Below, piece by piece: positions 22,066-29,537 of a stretch of 35,196 nt of DNA; the stretch's first letter is position 1; each line of letters starts with the position of its first letter. Made by a program: the position numbers and the translations under genes. This stretch comes from a virus. The DNA lies in IMG/VR virus record IMGVR_UViG_3300027754_000250, positions 1 to 35,196 of that record; one strand, 5' to 3'. The notes beneath the pieces were generated by a model. The model did no database searches and was not told the DNA's origin. It saw nothing but the letters and a program-made list of their open reading frames with translations.

Positions 22066-24819
22066 ATGGGTTTTGATGTAGAAGGCGCGCGCAAAGCCGG
22101 GTACAGCGAACCCGAAATAGTAGACCATCTGGCAAAACAGTCAAACTTTGACGTTGCTGGCGCTAAAAAAGCGGGCTACAGCGACGCCGAAATTTTGCAA
22201 CATTTGTCAACGGTTGCGGCAGCACCTGAACCGCGCGGTGTTGCAGGCGAAGCCGCTGCACCGGAAGCGCCTGCGGCTCGCACGCCCAAACGCGGTGGGT
22301 TTTCCAAGCAAGTTGGCGAGGCGTTGTATACGCCCGCCGAAACGCCGCGCATTCCGACTGCCGAGGAATTGGCGGGTCGGTATAAACAGCTTGGCATTGG
22401 GACGTTAAAAGGCGTTCCTGCTGGCGTTGTTGGCTTGCCTGGCGACATTGAAAGCTTGGTGCATAAAAATACGTTCTTGCCGACTTCGCACGGGGTTGGC
22501 GATTATATATTTGGCCCGGCGGCAACTAAAGACGAACAAACTGGCCGCATGATTGGCACCATGATTTCGGGGCTTGCTGGTCCAGCTGCGGCTACGCGAT
22601 TTATTACGCCGCTTAGGGAAGCCGCCCAAACTGCGGGGCGTGCCAAAACGGCAACCGCGTTGCGGGGCGCTGAATTTGCGTTAGACCCGCTTTCGCCTAT
22701 CGTTAGCGGTGCGGTGACGCTTGGGGCCAAAGGGTACAATGGTCTTCGTAATTTTGCCAATTACACTTTTGCGCCTGAACTTACCGGCGTTAACCGAATG
22801 GTGGACTTGACCGGAAATCTAGAAGGATCGCTTGCCGCCATGCGGCACGCTGAAGGTGTACCAATATCCGGCGGTCAAATGACAGTTGCTGAAGCGTTGG
22901 CGGCGGGCAATGTTGCCGAACCCAAAATTGCCGCCGCGCAAACCGCGTTGGCGGAAGGCGCAACCGCCCCGCAAGCGCAATTTGCACAACAACAACGCGT
23001 GGCGGCTATTCAAGGTAACTTGGGCAACGTTGAAAACCAACTACGGTTGGCAACACGCGAGATAACGCCTGAGATGCGGGGAGACCCTGCTGCGGTGCAA
23101 GCAGGTTTGGAAGCGCAGGTGGCAGCGGAAGAGGCTCGGTTGCAAGCTGCTGGCGGGGGCGTTGCGGGGCAAATTCCCAACCCCAACCAGCAAGTTATTG
23201 GGCAAGCGTTAACGGAAAAAGCAGCGGAAGGCGCGCGCGAAGCGTCAAAAGTTGTTACGCCAGAACTGTACAAACCCGTAATTGAAGCCGCCGGTGACGC
23301 GCAGATTGATTTGGCCGGGGCGTTACAAGCCGCAGAAAAGGTACGCGATTCCGCAGCTGGAACTATGAACGCCAGCACTGTGTCAGAAGGCATCCGCGCG
23401 TTAGAAGAATTTCGTGCACCTTTTTTGCCGGGCAAAACCATACCTTCAATCATACCCGGCTTGCCTGGCAGAACCGGCGCGCCCATACCGCAACCGTCCA
23501 CGGTTACAGCTGAAAAATTTATGCGTATTCGTTCGGCGCTTTCTCAAGATGTAAGAGATGCCGAAGCTGCAAAGAATTTTCCTTCAGCGCGTAATACAAA
23601 AGACGTTATAGCTGAATTGGACGCCGCGTTTAAAAAAGGCGTATCTGAAGAAACTTTTAAAGCATATGAAAATGCAAATAAAAAATTTATTACTGAAGTC
23701 ATTGACCCTTACAGGTCCGGCGTAACGTCGCAAGCGTTAAGCGATACCGCGCACAACGTATCGCAAATATTGCCTGAAAAACTTACGAAAGCGTTTTTTG
23801 AATCTGACACGTCAGCGCATCAATTTGTTACAACTTTTGGCCGCGATCCTGTTGCCGTTGAAAAAATGGGCCAAGGGATTGGCGGGTTGTTTCGCGATGA
23901 AGTTATGGGTGCAGACGGACTTGTAAACGTTGAAAAAGCGTCAGAGTTCTTGCGAAAGAATAGCAGTCAACTTGACATTCTGGAGAAAGGTGGTGTCCGT
24001 ATTAAGGATCAACTTACCGCTATCACTGAGCAAGCATCTACCAACGCGCGTCAGCGTCAAGCGTTTGCGGAAAGTAGCGCGGTATTTAAAAATGCAAAAG
24101 GCGCAGACGCAGTTATAGACACAGCGTTAAGTTCTGCGCCCCAAATGGAATTTTTACTCAAGCAACTGAACGCGGATGAGCGGGCGGGTTTAGTAGCTAT
24201 TGTTAAAAATCGCCCTCTTGACGCAATAAAAGCGGGCGATCCCGACGCAGCCATCAAGTTCTTGACCGAAAATCAAGGCACCATTCGACAAGCCATAGGA
24301 CAGACCGAACATACAAAGTTGCTTAACGCGGCGCAGGTGCAAAAACGGTTAGACGCGCTACAAGGAACTGTGCCCCGTGAAGGATTGTACGATCCCAAGG
24401 TATTGGCAAAACAGTTTTCAGCGCCTCAACTTGCCAATCTAAATGTTGCGGCAAACGACATAGCTCGGCTTCAGCAAGTTGAAAAAACTGCCGCAGAAGG
24501 CGGCGGCGCAAGAGTCGCGGCTAAACCCAGCACTGCAAATTTTGGGGCTCTTTTAACAAGCGTTTCGGGGTTACACCCTTTGTCATGGGCTAAAGTGCTT
24601 GTGGACAAAATCAAGAATGTAACGGAGGCCCGCGTAGCCGCCGAAGCGGTTAACACCATGTACTACAATCCGCAACGGTACGCGGCGGCATTAGAAGCAG
24701 CCATCAAACAGAAAAAAACAATTGAAAGTGTACGCACTGGCGCTAAACAAGTTACTAACGCGCTTGCCCCCGGCATAGTCCGCCTTAATGCTCTCATCGA
24801 CCAACAAGGACGCCGGTGA
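22066..24819 (+). CDS. Large DNA ejection/internal virion protein, gp16-like (by position)
   Basis: The 917-aa product opens with two tandem 25-residue repeats, FDVEGARKAGYSEPEIVDHL and FDVAGAKKAGYSDAEILQHL, a motif found at the N terminus of many phage internal virion proteins. Residues 50-85 are Ala/Pro-rich. A region rich in Gly/Ala (about 112-180) could be membrane-active, and the rest is helical with many charged residues. P22 gp16 is 609 aa, so this protein is longer. No transglycosylase or protease motif is obvious. GGGGGA before the start is a good ribosome site. Its stop overlaps the holin-like gene. Codons are noticeably AT-richer than in neighbouring lysis and replication genes. 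Confidence 0.75.
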   Translation: MGFDVEGARKAGYSEPEIVDHLAKQSNFDVAGAKKAGYSDAEILQHLSTVAAAPEPRGVAGEAAAPEAPAARTPKRGGFSKQVGEALYTPAETPRIPTAEELAGRYKQLGIGTLKGVPAGVVGLPGDIESLVHKNTFLPTSHGVGDYIFGPAATKDEQTGRMIGTMISGLAGPAAATRFITPLREAAQTAGRAKTATALRGAEFALDPLSPIVSGAVTLGAKGYNGLRNFANYTFAPELTGVNRMVDLTGNLEGSLAAMRHAEGVPISGGQMTVAEALAAGNVAEPKIAAAQTALAEGATAPQAQFAQQQRVAAIQGNLGNVENQLRLATREITPEMRGDPAAVQAGLEAQVAAEEARLQAAGGGVAGQIPNPNQQVIGQALTEKAAEGAREASKVVTPELYKPVIEAAGDAQIDLAGALQAAEKVRDSAAGTMNASTVSEGIRALEEFRAPFLPGKTIPSIIPGLPGRTGAPIPQPSTVTAEKFMRIRSALSQDVRDAEAAKNFPSARNTKDVIAELDAAFKKGVSEETFKAYENANKKFITEVIDPYRSGVTSQALSDTAHNVSQILPEKLTKAFFESDTSAHQFVTTFGRDPVAVEKMGQGIGGLFRDEVMGADGLVNVEKASEFLRKNSSQLDILEKGGVRIKDQLTAITEQASTNARQRQAFAESSAVFKNAKGADAVIDTALSSAPQMEFLLKQLNADERAGLVAIVKNRPLDAIKAGDPDAAIKFLTENQGTIRQAIGQTEHTKLLNAAQVQKRLDALQGTVPREGLYDPKVLAKQFSAPQLANLNVAANDIARLQQVEKTAAEGGGARVAAKPSTANFGALLTSVSGLHPLSWAKVLVDKIKNVTEARVAAEAVNTMYYNPQRYAAALEAAIKQKKTIESVRTGAKQVTNALAPGIVRLNALIDQQGRR

Positions 24820-24998
24820 TGCACGATACAAAGCTGGCCGTTGATGGTGCAATCGCTGCGGGGGCGCTGACGCTCCCGTGGTGGGCGATGGAGTTGGGCG
24901 CGTGGGCTGGGCTCGGCGTCACGCTGGCGACACTCGTGCTGCTTATCATACGCATACGCATCGCCGTTCGTGATTGGAAAGCCGGAACTGAAATATGA
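24819..24998 (+). CDS. Holin-like membrane protein, 59 aa
   Basis: The product is short and hydrophobic: residues 6-18 (AVDGAIAAGALTL) and 23-47 (MELGAWAGLGVTLATLVLLII) form one or two membrane helices, followed by a basic, cytoplasm-facing end (RIRIAVRDWKAGTEI). Similar short proteins start DTKLAVDGAIAAG in phage lysis cassettes. The gene stands first in the lysis block, directly before the endolysin region, the usual holin place. Holins form membrane holes that release or activate the endolysin. The ATG overlaps the previous stop; GTG at 24816 is a one-codon upstream alternative. Confidence 0.75.
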   Translation: MHDTKLAVDGAIAAGALTLPWWAMELGAWAGLGVTLATLVLLIIRIRIAVRDWKAGTEI

Positions 24999-25468
24999 GT
25001 ACCACGGAAGAGAAACAGGAAAAGTTTGCCATCGAAATGGCGGCGAGCGCCAGCAAGGGCGCGCTGGTCGAGAAGATCACCTTCGCGGGTATCCCGATCC
25101 TGTTCTCTTGCGTTGTCTATCTCATGAGCGCCCTATCCGGTGCTAACAACGAGATCATTCAACTAAAGTCCAAGGTTGCGGTTGTCGTCAACGCCGACAA
25201 CAAGGCCATCCCGCCCCAAGGCACCACCATCGACATGGCGCAGATCCGCGAGCATTTGAGCGATCAAATCAGCAAGGTGGATCGGGAGAGTGCATTGGCT
25301 CGCGCCGCCATGACGCTCGACCGCGAACGCTCGATGGCGGCTATTGAGAAGAGCCGTATGGACATGGTGGCGGATGCCGCGCAGGCCCGCGCCGCTATTC
25401 GCTTTGATATGGCACAACTAATTGCGGCGCTCGACAAACGCATCACTTTGCTGGAAAAAGGGAAGTAG
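24995..25468 (+). CDS. Membrane-anchored coiled-coil protein of lysis cassette
   Basis: The 157-aa product has a polar N terminus, one transmembrane helix at about residues 27-47 (ITFAGIPILFSCVVYLMSAL), a central linker, and a long charged helical C terminus (about 85-157) suited to a coiled coil. This layout is like some spanins or antiholin/holin partners, but a separate spanin pair lies downstream, so a holin regulator or lysis-timing protein is more likely. It overlaps the holin-like gene by four bases (ATGA) and precedes the endolysin. No family name is certain. Confidence 0.65.
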   Translation: MSTTEEKQEKFAIEMAASASKGALVEKITFAGIPILFSCVVYLMSALSGANNEIIQLKSKVAVVVNADNKAIPPQGTTIDMAQIREHLSDQISKVDRESALARAAMTLDRERSMAAIEKSRMDMVADAAQARAAIRFDMAQLIAALDKRITLLEKGK

Positions 25469-25470
25469 TC

Positions 25471-26199
25471 ATGCACATGAGCCAAGGCGGTCTTGACGCC
25501 CTTCTCAAGAAGTTCGAAGGCTGCAAGCTGAAGGCGTATCTCTGCCCCGCAGGCGTCTGCACCATCGGCTACGGCCACACGTCGGCTGCGGGCGCTCCTA
25601 TGGTCAACGACGGCATGACCATTACGCAGGCGCAGGCCGAAGACATCCTCAAGCGCGACATCGTCAAGTACGAGACCGCCGTGATGGATTTGGTTAAGGT
25701 CAAACTGACCCAGAACCAATTCGATGTTCTCGTGGACTTCGCCTACAATGCAGGCGTCGGAAACCTCAAATCTTCGACAATGCTGAAAAAGATAAACTCG
25801 GGCGATCTGGACGCAGTGCCTGCCGAGTTGATGAAATGGACCAAGGGCGGCGGCAAGGTGCTGCCAGGGCTGGTGCGCCGCCGCCAGGCGGCAGGCGCAT
25901 GGTGGACCGCACAGGATCAGGCGCATGATGAACAAGAGGACCGTGCAGAACCTGATGCTCCTCCGAAAAGAACTATGGCAGACAGCAAGCAAGGTAACGC
26001 GGCGCTACTCACGGCAGGGCTCGGAGGTCTGGGCGCAGCTAAGGAGATCGCTGCACAGGCGAAGGATGCGTCTGACGTGGCGGATCAGTTCATGGGCCTA
26101 CTCAGCAACACAAACTTCGTCATCATGGTGGCGATCATTGGCGCGGGCGCGGCCATCTGGTTCTGGCGCAAGAAGCACATGGATGAACACGGTGTTTAG
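25471..26199 (+). CDS. GH24 endolysin (lysozyme) with C-terminal membrane segment
   Basis: The 242-aa product contains a T4-type lysozyme domain at residues 6-150: catalytic E16 in KKFEGCKLKAY and the TIGYGHT motif (T31). At the position of the usual catalytic Asp (nine residues after Glu) there is C25 (AYLCPAG), a variant known in many phage lysozymes. It cleaves the glycan chain of peptidoglycan. Unlike simple GH24 enzymes it continues through a Pro/Glu-rich linker (about 150-168) to an Ala/Gly region and a single helix FVIMVAIIGAGAAIWFW at 216-232 with RKK after it. This may anchor the enzyme. An internal ATG at 25975 (M169) could make the tail as a separate membrane protein. Confidence 0.9.
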   Translation: MHMSQGGLDALLKKFEGCKLKAYLCPAGVCTIGYGHTSAAGAPMVNDGMTITQAQAEDILKRDIVKYETAVMDLVKVKLTQNQFDVLVDFAYNAGVGNLKSSTMLKKINSGDLDAVPAELMKWTKGGGKVLPGLVRRRQAAGAWWTAQDQAHDEQEDRAEPDAPPKRTMADSKQGNAALLTAGLGGLGAAKEIAAQAKDASDVADQFMGLLSNTNFVIMVAIIGAGAAIWFWRKKHMDEHGV

Positions 26200-26422
26200 T
26201 CTGCTGTTCACGCCGCTGGGGCGTTACGCCGTCATGGGCGTCATTATTGTAATGGCGCTGTCCGGCGTCTACTACAAGATCCGCAGAGACGCAGTGGCCG
26301 AGGTTGAGGCCGCTGCGACGGCAGACGTGCTACGGAGGACGGGCAATGCGATTCGTTTTGGCGATGCTGTTAACACTTCCCCTGACCGGGTGCGTGACCC
26401 TGACCAGCACCGTCGAGACTAA
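26183..26422 (+). CDS. Inner-membrane spanin (Rz-like), 79 aa
   Basis: The product starts MNTVFSLLFTPLGRYAVMGV and has one transmembrane helix (about 14-30) followed by a short, charged, helical periplasmic part. It overlaps the endolysin end by 17 bases and contains the start of the outer-membrane lipoprotein gene in another frame from 26346, the classical nested Rz/Rz1 design. The pair fuses inner and outer membranes after wall degradation. At 79 aa it is shorter than lambda Rz (153 aa). The identification rests on topology and arrangement rather than sequence similarity. Confidence 0.7.
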   Translation: MNTVFSLLFTPLGRYAVMGVIIVMALSGVYYKIRRDAVAEVEAAATADVLRRTGNAIRFGDAVNTSPDRVRDPDQHRRD

Positions 26423-26537
26423 CGGCGCGGTCTGCACGGTCTGGAAGGACGTGTCGTGGTCGTCCAAGGACACCACGGCGACCATCATCGAGGTCAAGCA
26501 GAACAACGCCCGCCGCGAGGGTTGGTGCGCTAAGTGA
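26346..26537 (+). CDS. Outer-membrane lipoprotein spanin (Rz1-like), 63 aa
   Basis: The product starts MRFVLAMLLTLPLTGCVTLT: a basic start, hydrophobic core and an LTGC lipobox with lipidated Cys at residue 16. The mature part is only 48 residues and has two further Cys. Signal peptidase II cleavage and outer-membrane anchoring would be expected. It begins inside the i-spanin gene in a different frame and ends 115 bases beyond it. Rz1 of lambda is Pro-rich; this one is not, so other phage lipoproteins of the lysis region are alternatives. The stop overlaps the end of the opposing leftward gene by eight bases. Confidence 0.75.
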   Translation: MRFVLAMLLTLPLTGCVTLTSTVETNGAVCTVWKDVSWSSKDTTATIIEVKQNNARREGWCAK

Positions 26538-26733
26538 GCGCCATCACACGCGGGAACTCGGCATCGCCAAGGATCTCCATGCGCTCCCGCGCCGCCCGTA
26601 ACATCGTGTAGCGTTGGTGCAGGCGGATCAGCACCGACTGCCGCTGCTCGCCCACGCGCTCCTCGTCCAGCATCTTCTTGATGGTGTCCTCGTCCAGATC
26701 GGGCAACACCTTGTTGATCTCGCGCCAGTTCAT
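26530..26733 (-). CDS. Small helical protein downstream of helicase, 67 aa
   Basis: The product begins MNWREINKVLPDLDEDTIKK and is highly charged and helical, including MLDEERVGEQRQSVLIRLHQ. Its look suggests a small DNA- or protein-binding factor, but no family is recognised. The ATG overlaps the helicase stop (ATGA) and AGGAA precedes it, so it should be translated with the helicase. It may be an accessory subunit or a separate early protein. It runs into the opposing lysis operon with its stop inside the spanin gene's last codons. Confidence 0.65.
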   Translation of the reverse strand: MNWREINKVLPDLDEDTIKKMLDEERVGEQRQSVLIRLHQRYTMLRAARERMEILGDAEFPRVMALT

Positions 26734-28070
26734 GTCTTCAATTCCTCAAGTGCTATGTCTGAGATCGCCCGCTTGTCCTGAAGCGCGCCCCAGATCCGTT
26801 CGTCTATAGTTTTATTACAGATCAGCAGATAACACCAGACATCCCGCGTCTGGCCGCCCCGGTGGATGCGCCCCACCGTCTGTTCGAACAGTTCCAGCGA
26901 CCACGGCAGCGACAGGAAGATCATGTTGCAGCCGCCAAACTGTAGGTTCAGGCCGTGCCCGGCGGACTTGGGATGGATCAGCAGCATCTCGATCTCGCCC
27001 GCGTTCCATCGTTTGATGGCGTTGAAATCGTCAATCGTCCGCGCCAGCGGATACCGGCGCAGCAACTCGGCAAGTTCTTCTTTGTAATTGTAGACGATGA
27101 TCGTGTTGGCGTGTTGGTTCTCGTTCAGGATCTCGTCCAGCAGATCGAACTTGTGCGTTGAAAACCAGATGGCCTTTTGTCTCTGGAGAAATTTGCCGGG
27201 CTCCGGCAGCGCCTCCGTCTTGGTGTCGTAGACGAACCCAGACGCCATCTGCTGGAGCTTGTTCGTCACGGCGGCGGCGTTCGCCGCGATGACCCGATCT
27301 TCGCCATACTCCAGCACGAATTCGCGCTTCATCTTTTCGTAGGGCTTGCGGTCGGCCATGTCGCAACGCATTTCCACAACATTTAACTGCGGCAGTTTGT
27401 CGCTGTACTCGCCGGGCTCCAGCACGAAGGTTGCCGGACGGATGGCGTCCATGACTTGCTCCAGCGCGCCTTTGCGCGGTTGCCAGTCGCCGAAGTCGCG
27501 GTTGACGCATACAAAGTACTTCTGGAGGAACGCGCCCTTGGCCCGGCCCAGCAGCGTCTGGTCGATCACCTTGCATTGGCCGAACACGTCTTCAAGCCCG
27601 TTGGACGTAAATGAGCCGGTCAGACCCCACCGGAACGGGATCTTGTCGAGGTGCGCCAGCAGCGCCTTGAAGCGTTTGCCGCTGGGGTTCTTGAGCCGCG
27701 TCAGCTCGTCAAAAACGATGCCGTCGAAGCCCGACAGATCCGGTAGCGATTGAATGTTGTCGTAGTTGGTCACCACGATAGGCGCGGCGCTGTCAAATGC
27801 CACTTGACGCTGCGCTGGCGTCCCGATGGCGACGGCGATCTCAAAGTCTGGAGCCCACTTGGGTTGCTCGACCGGCCACACGTCCGTGCAGACGCGCTTG
27901 GGGGCCAGCACCAGCCAACGCTTGACGTGCCCCTCCGCGATCAGCTCGGTCATGGCCGTCAGCGTGATGGCCGTCTTGCCTGCGCCCACGGGCGCAAGGA
28001 TCATTGCGCGGTCTCGTTCGAACAGGAAATCGGCGGCTTGTTCTTGGTAAGGTCGTAACGTGAGGCCCAT
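26730..28070 (-). CDS. SNF2-like DEAD-box superfamily 2 helicase
   Basis: The 446-aa product shows superfamily 2 motifs in order: Q-like region LRPYQEQAADF (5-15), Walker A APVGAGKT (26-33), motif II FDEL (120-123, with DELT instead of DEAH), motif III LTGS (150-153), motif V SAGHGLNLQ (369-377) and motif VI EQTVGRIHRGGQ (396-407). This arrangement matches phage SNF2-type helicases, which remodel or unwind DNA using ATP. The protein is small with no extra domains. It overlaps the VRR-NUC gene by 70 bases, and the two probably work together, for example in recombination, repair or host DNA processing. The specific role is not established. Confidence 0.92.
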   Translation of the reverse strand: MGLTLRPYQEQAADFLFERDRAMILAPVGAGKTAITLTAMTELIAEGHVKRWLVLAPKRVCTDVWPVEQPKWAPDFEIAVAIGTPAQRQVAFDSAAPIVVTNYDNIQSLPDLSGFDGIVFDELTRLKNPSGKRFKALLAHLDKIPFRWGLTGSFTSNGLEDVFGQCKVIDQTLLGRAKGAFLQKYFVCVNRDFGDWQPRKGALEQVMDAIRPATFVLEPGEYSDKLPQLNVVEMRCDMADRKPYEKMKREFVLEYGEDRVIAANAAAVTNKLQQMASGFVYDTKTEALPEPGKFLQRQKAIWFSTHKFDLLDEILNENQHANTIIVYNYKEELAELLRRYPLARTIDDFNAIKRWNAGEIEMLLIHPKSAGHGLNLQFGGCNMIFLSLPWSLELFEQTVGRIHRGGQTRDVWCYLLICNKTIDERIWGALQDKRAISDIALEELKT

Positions 28071-28324
28071 TCATCCACCCCTTCTTTGGACCAAAGGCAG
28101 GCGTATCGCTGCTCCAGCCGTCGCATGTCCAGTGCAAACAACTCTTGAAGTGGCGACAGACGCCCACCTTTTGTCTTGAGTTCTACAAACCACGTCTCGC
28201 CGTTCGGCATCCACGCGATCCGATCCGCCACCCCAGCTTGGTTTGGCGATTTGAACTTGTAGGTAAGCCCCTGCCGTAGCATGACCGCCCACACGAAATA
28301 TCGTTCGATCTCGCTTTCTTTCAT
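28001..28324 (-). CDS. VRR-NUC domain nuclease, 107 aa
   Basis: The product contains the VRR-NUC core: GVADRI at residues 31-36 (D34), then FVELKTKGGRLSPLQ at 46-60 (E48, K50, Q60), the PD-(D/E)xK catalytic pattern. VRR-NUC phage proteins are stand-alone structure-selective nucleases that resolve branched DNA such as Holliday junctions. The start ATG at 28324 has no good ribosome site and lies close to the divergent promoter region. The C terminus overlaps the helicase gene by 70 bases, which suggests tight coupling. Length is normal for phage versions. Confidence 0.92.
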   Translation of the reverse strand: MKESEIERYFVWAVMLRQGLTYKFKSPNQAGVADRIAWMPNGETWFVELKTKGGRLSPLQELFALDMRRLEQRYACLWSKEGVDEWASRYDLTKNKPPISCSNETAQ

Positions 28325-28395
28325 AAAAAAATCTATTGCATGTTCGTAAAAGAAAGTCTAGTGTCCGTCAGTCAACAATCCACTGAGGTAATCTA
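28325..28395. promoter_or_regulatory. Divergent promoter region
   Basis: This 71-bp gap separates the leftward VRR-NUC operon from the rightward replication operon. It holds TTGACT on the minus strand (28375-28370) and TTGCAT on the plus strand (28336-28341) with weak downstream -10 boxes. It is the only place where promoters for both operons can sit. A GAGG site precedes the plus ATG. The exact boxes are not certain. Confidence 0.55.
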
Positions 28396-29526
28396 ATGGC
28401 TCAACACTCCAACATTGTCGGCGGGTCCACCGCCAAGCGCGTCATCAACTGCCCTGGCTCCGTGGCGCTCGTCGCCCAGATGCCGCCCAAGCCCTCCAGC
28501 GTTTACGCCGACACCGGCACATTGCTCCACAACGTCATCGCCGACGTGCTGGACGGCAAGGCCACCGCGCAAGATTTCCTTGGCGCTGTCCATGCGGACG
28601 TGACGCTCGATCAGGATCTGATCGACAACAAGTTGCTGCCCGCGCTGGCGGCGCTGAACGAGATCGACCCTGACAGGCAGATGGAGTTTGAGACCGAGGT
28701 GGTCGTCGGGTTCGGCGATCTGCTGCCCGACGTGTTCGGGTCCGCCGACATCGTCGGTCGTATCGGCGACACGGCGTACATCGTGGACTGGAAGTTCGGC
28801 GATGGCGTGGCCGTCGATGTTGAAGAGAATCCCCAGCTTATGTTCTACGCTGCTGCGGCCATGCGGACCCCTGCAGCCCAGTGGGCGTTCGAAGGTGCGA
28901 CCAAAGTCGAGCTGGTCATCGTGCAGCCGCCCTACGTCAAGCGTTGGGAGACGACCCCGCGCCGCATCCAACTGTTTGAGAAGGAGTTGATGCAAGCCGT
29001 CAAGGTTGCCCAGCGTCCTGACGCGCCGCTGGCGCAAGGCGAGTGGTGCCGCTGGTGCGCCGCCAAGGCCGTGTGCCCCATCATGACCGGCGCTGCTGAC
29101 CGGGCGCTGGTCTCCGCGCTGAAGAACGTCGATGTCGCCAGCATGTCGGACCATCTCAAGATGGCGGACCAGTTGGAAGGCTGGATCAAGGAGGTGCGGG
29201 CGCTGGCGATGCAGACGTTGGAGGCTGGCCTGCCGGTGCCCGGCTACAAACTTGTTCCCAAGCGCGCGCTGCGCCAGTGGGTGAATGAAGGAAAGGCTCT
29301 TGACGCCATGTGCGATCTGGGGCTCGATGTAAAGGAATTGACAGAGACGAAGTTGCTGAGTCCTGCACAAGCCGAGAAGGTGTTGAAGAAGCACAAGCTC
29401 GCGCTGCCTGCGGATCACGTCGTCGCTGTTTCATCGGGTAACACGCTGGCGTCAGAGGATGATCCTCGCCCGGCGGTGTTGCAGATCGGCGCACAGTTGT
29501 CCGCCGCTCTTGGTAAACTCGTCTAA
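28396..29526 (+). CDS. DUF2800 / Cas4-like PD-(D/E)xK nuclease
   Basis: The 376-aa product has the RecB-like nuclease core: H45 (DTGTLLHNVIADV), D118 (FGSADIVG), D131-x-K133 (YIVDWKFGDG) and a Gln/Tyr motif near 147-151 (QLMFY). One N-terminal Cys (C19 in INCPGS) and a C-terminal trio C218-x2-C221-x5-C227 (EWCRWCAAKAVCP) fit the four-Cys iron-sulphur cluster of Cas4/AddB nucleases. The family is DUF2800, often beside phage replication genes. It is likely a DNA exonuclease in recombination or replication. It is first in the rightward replication operon. Confidence 0.9.
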   Translation: MAQHSNIVGGSTAKRVINCPGSVALVAQMPPKPSSVYADTGTLLHNVIADVLDGKATAQDFLGAVHADVTLDQDLIDNKLLPALAALNEIDPDRQMEFETEVVVGFGDLLPDVFGSADIVGRIGDTAYIVDWKFGDGVAVDVEENPQLMFYAAAAMRTPAAQWAFEGATKVELVIVQPPYVKRWETTPRRIQLFEKELMQAVKVAQRPDAPLAQGEWCRWCAAKAVCPIMTGAADRALVSALKNVDVASMSDHLKMADQLEGWIKEVRALAMQTLEAGLPVPGYKLVPKRALRQWVNEGKALDAMCDLGLDVKELTETKLLSPAQAEKVLKKHKLALPADHVVAVSSGNTLASEDDPRPAVLQIGAQLSAALGKLV

Positions 29527-29537
29527 GGAGAATGGTA

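Noticed and set aside
1836-26537. Integrase, repressor or attachment site indicating a temperate phage
   Set aside because: No tyrosine or serine recombinase motifs, CI/Cro-type helix-turn-helix gene or duplicated core site could be found in the window.
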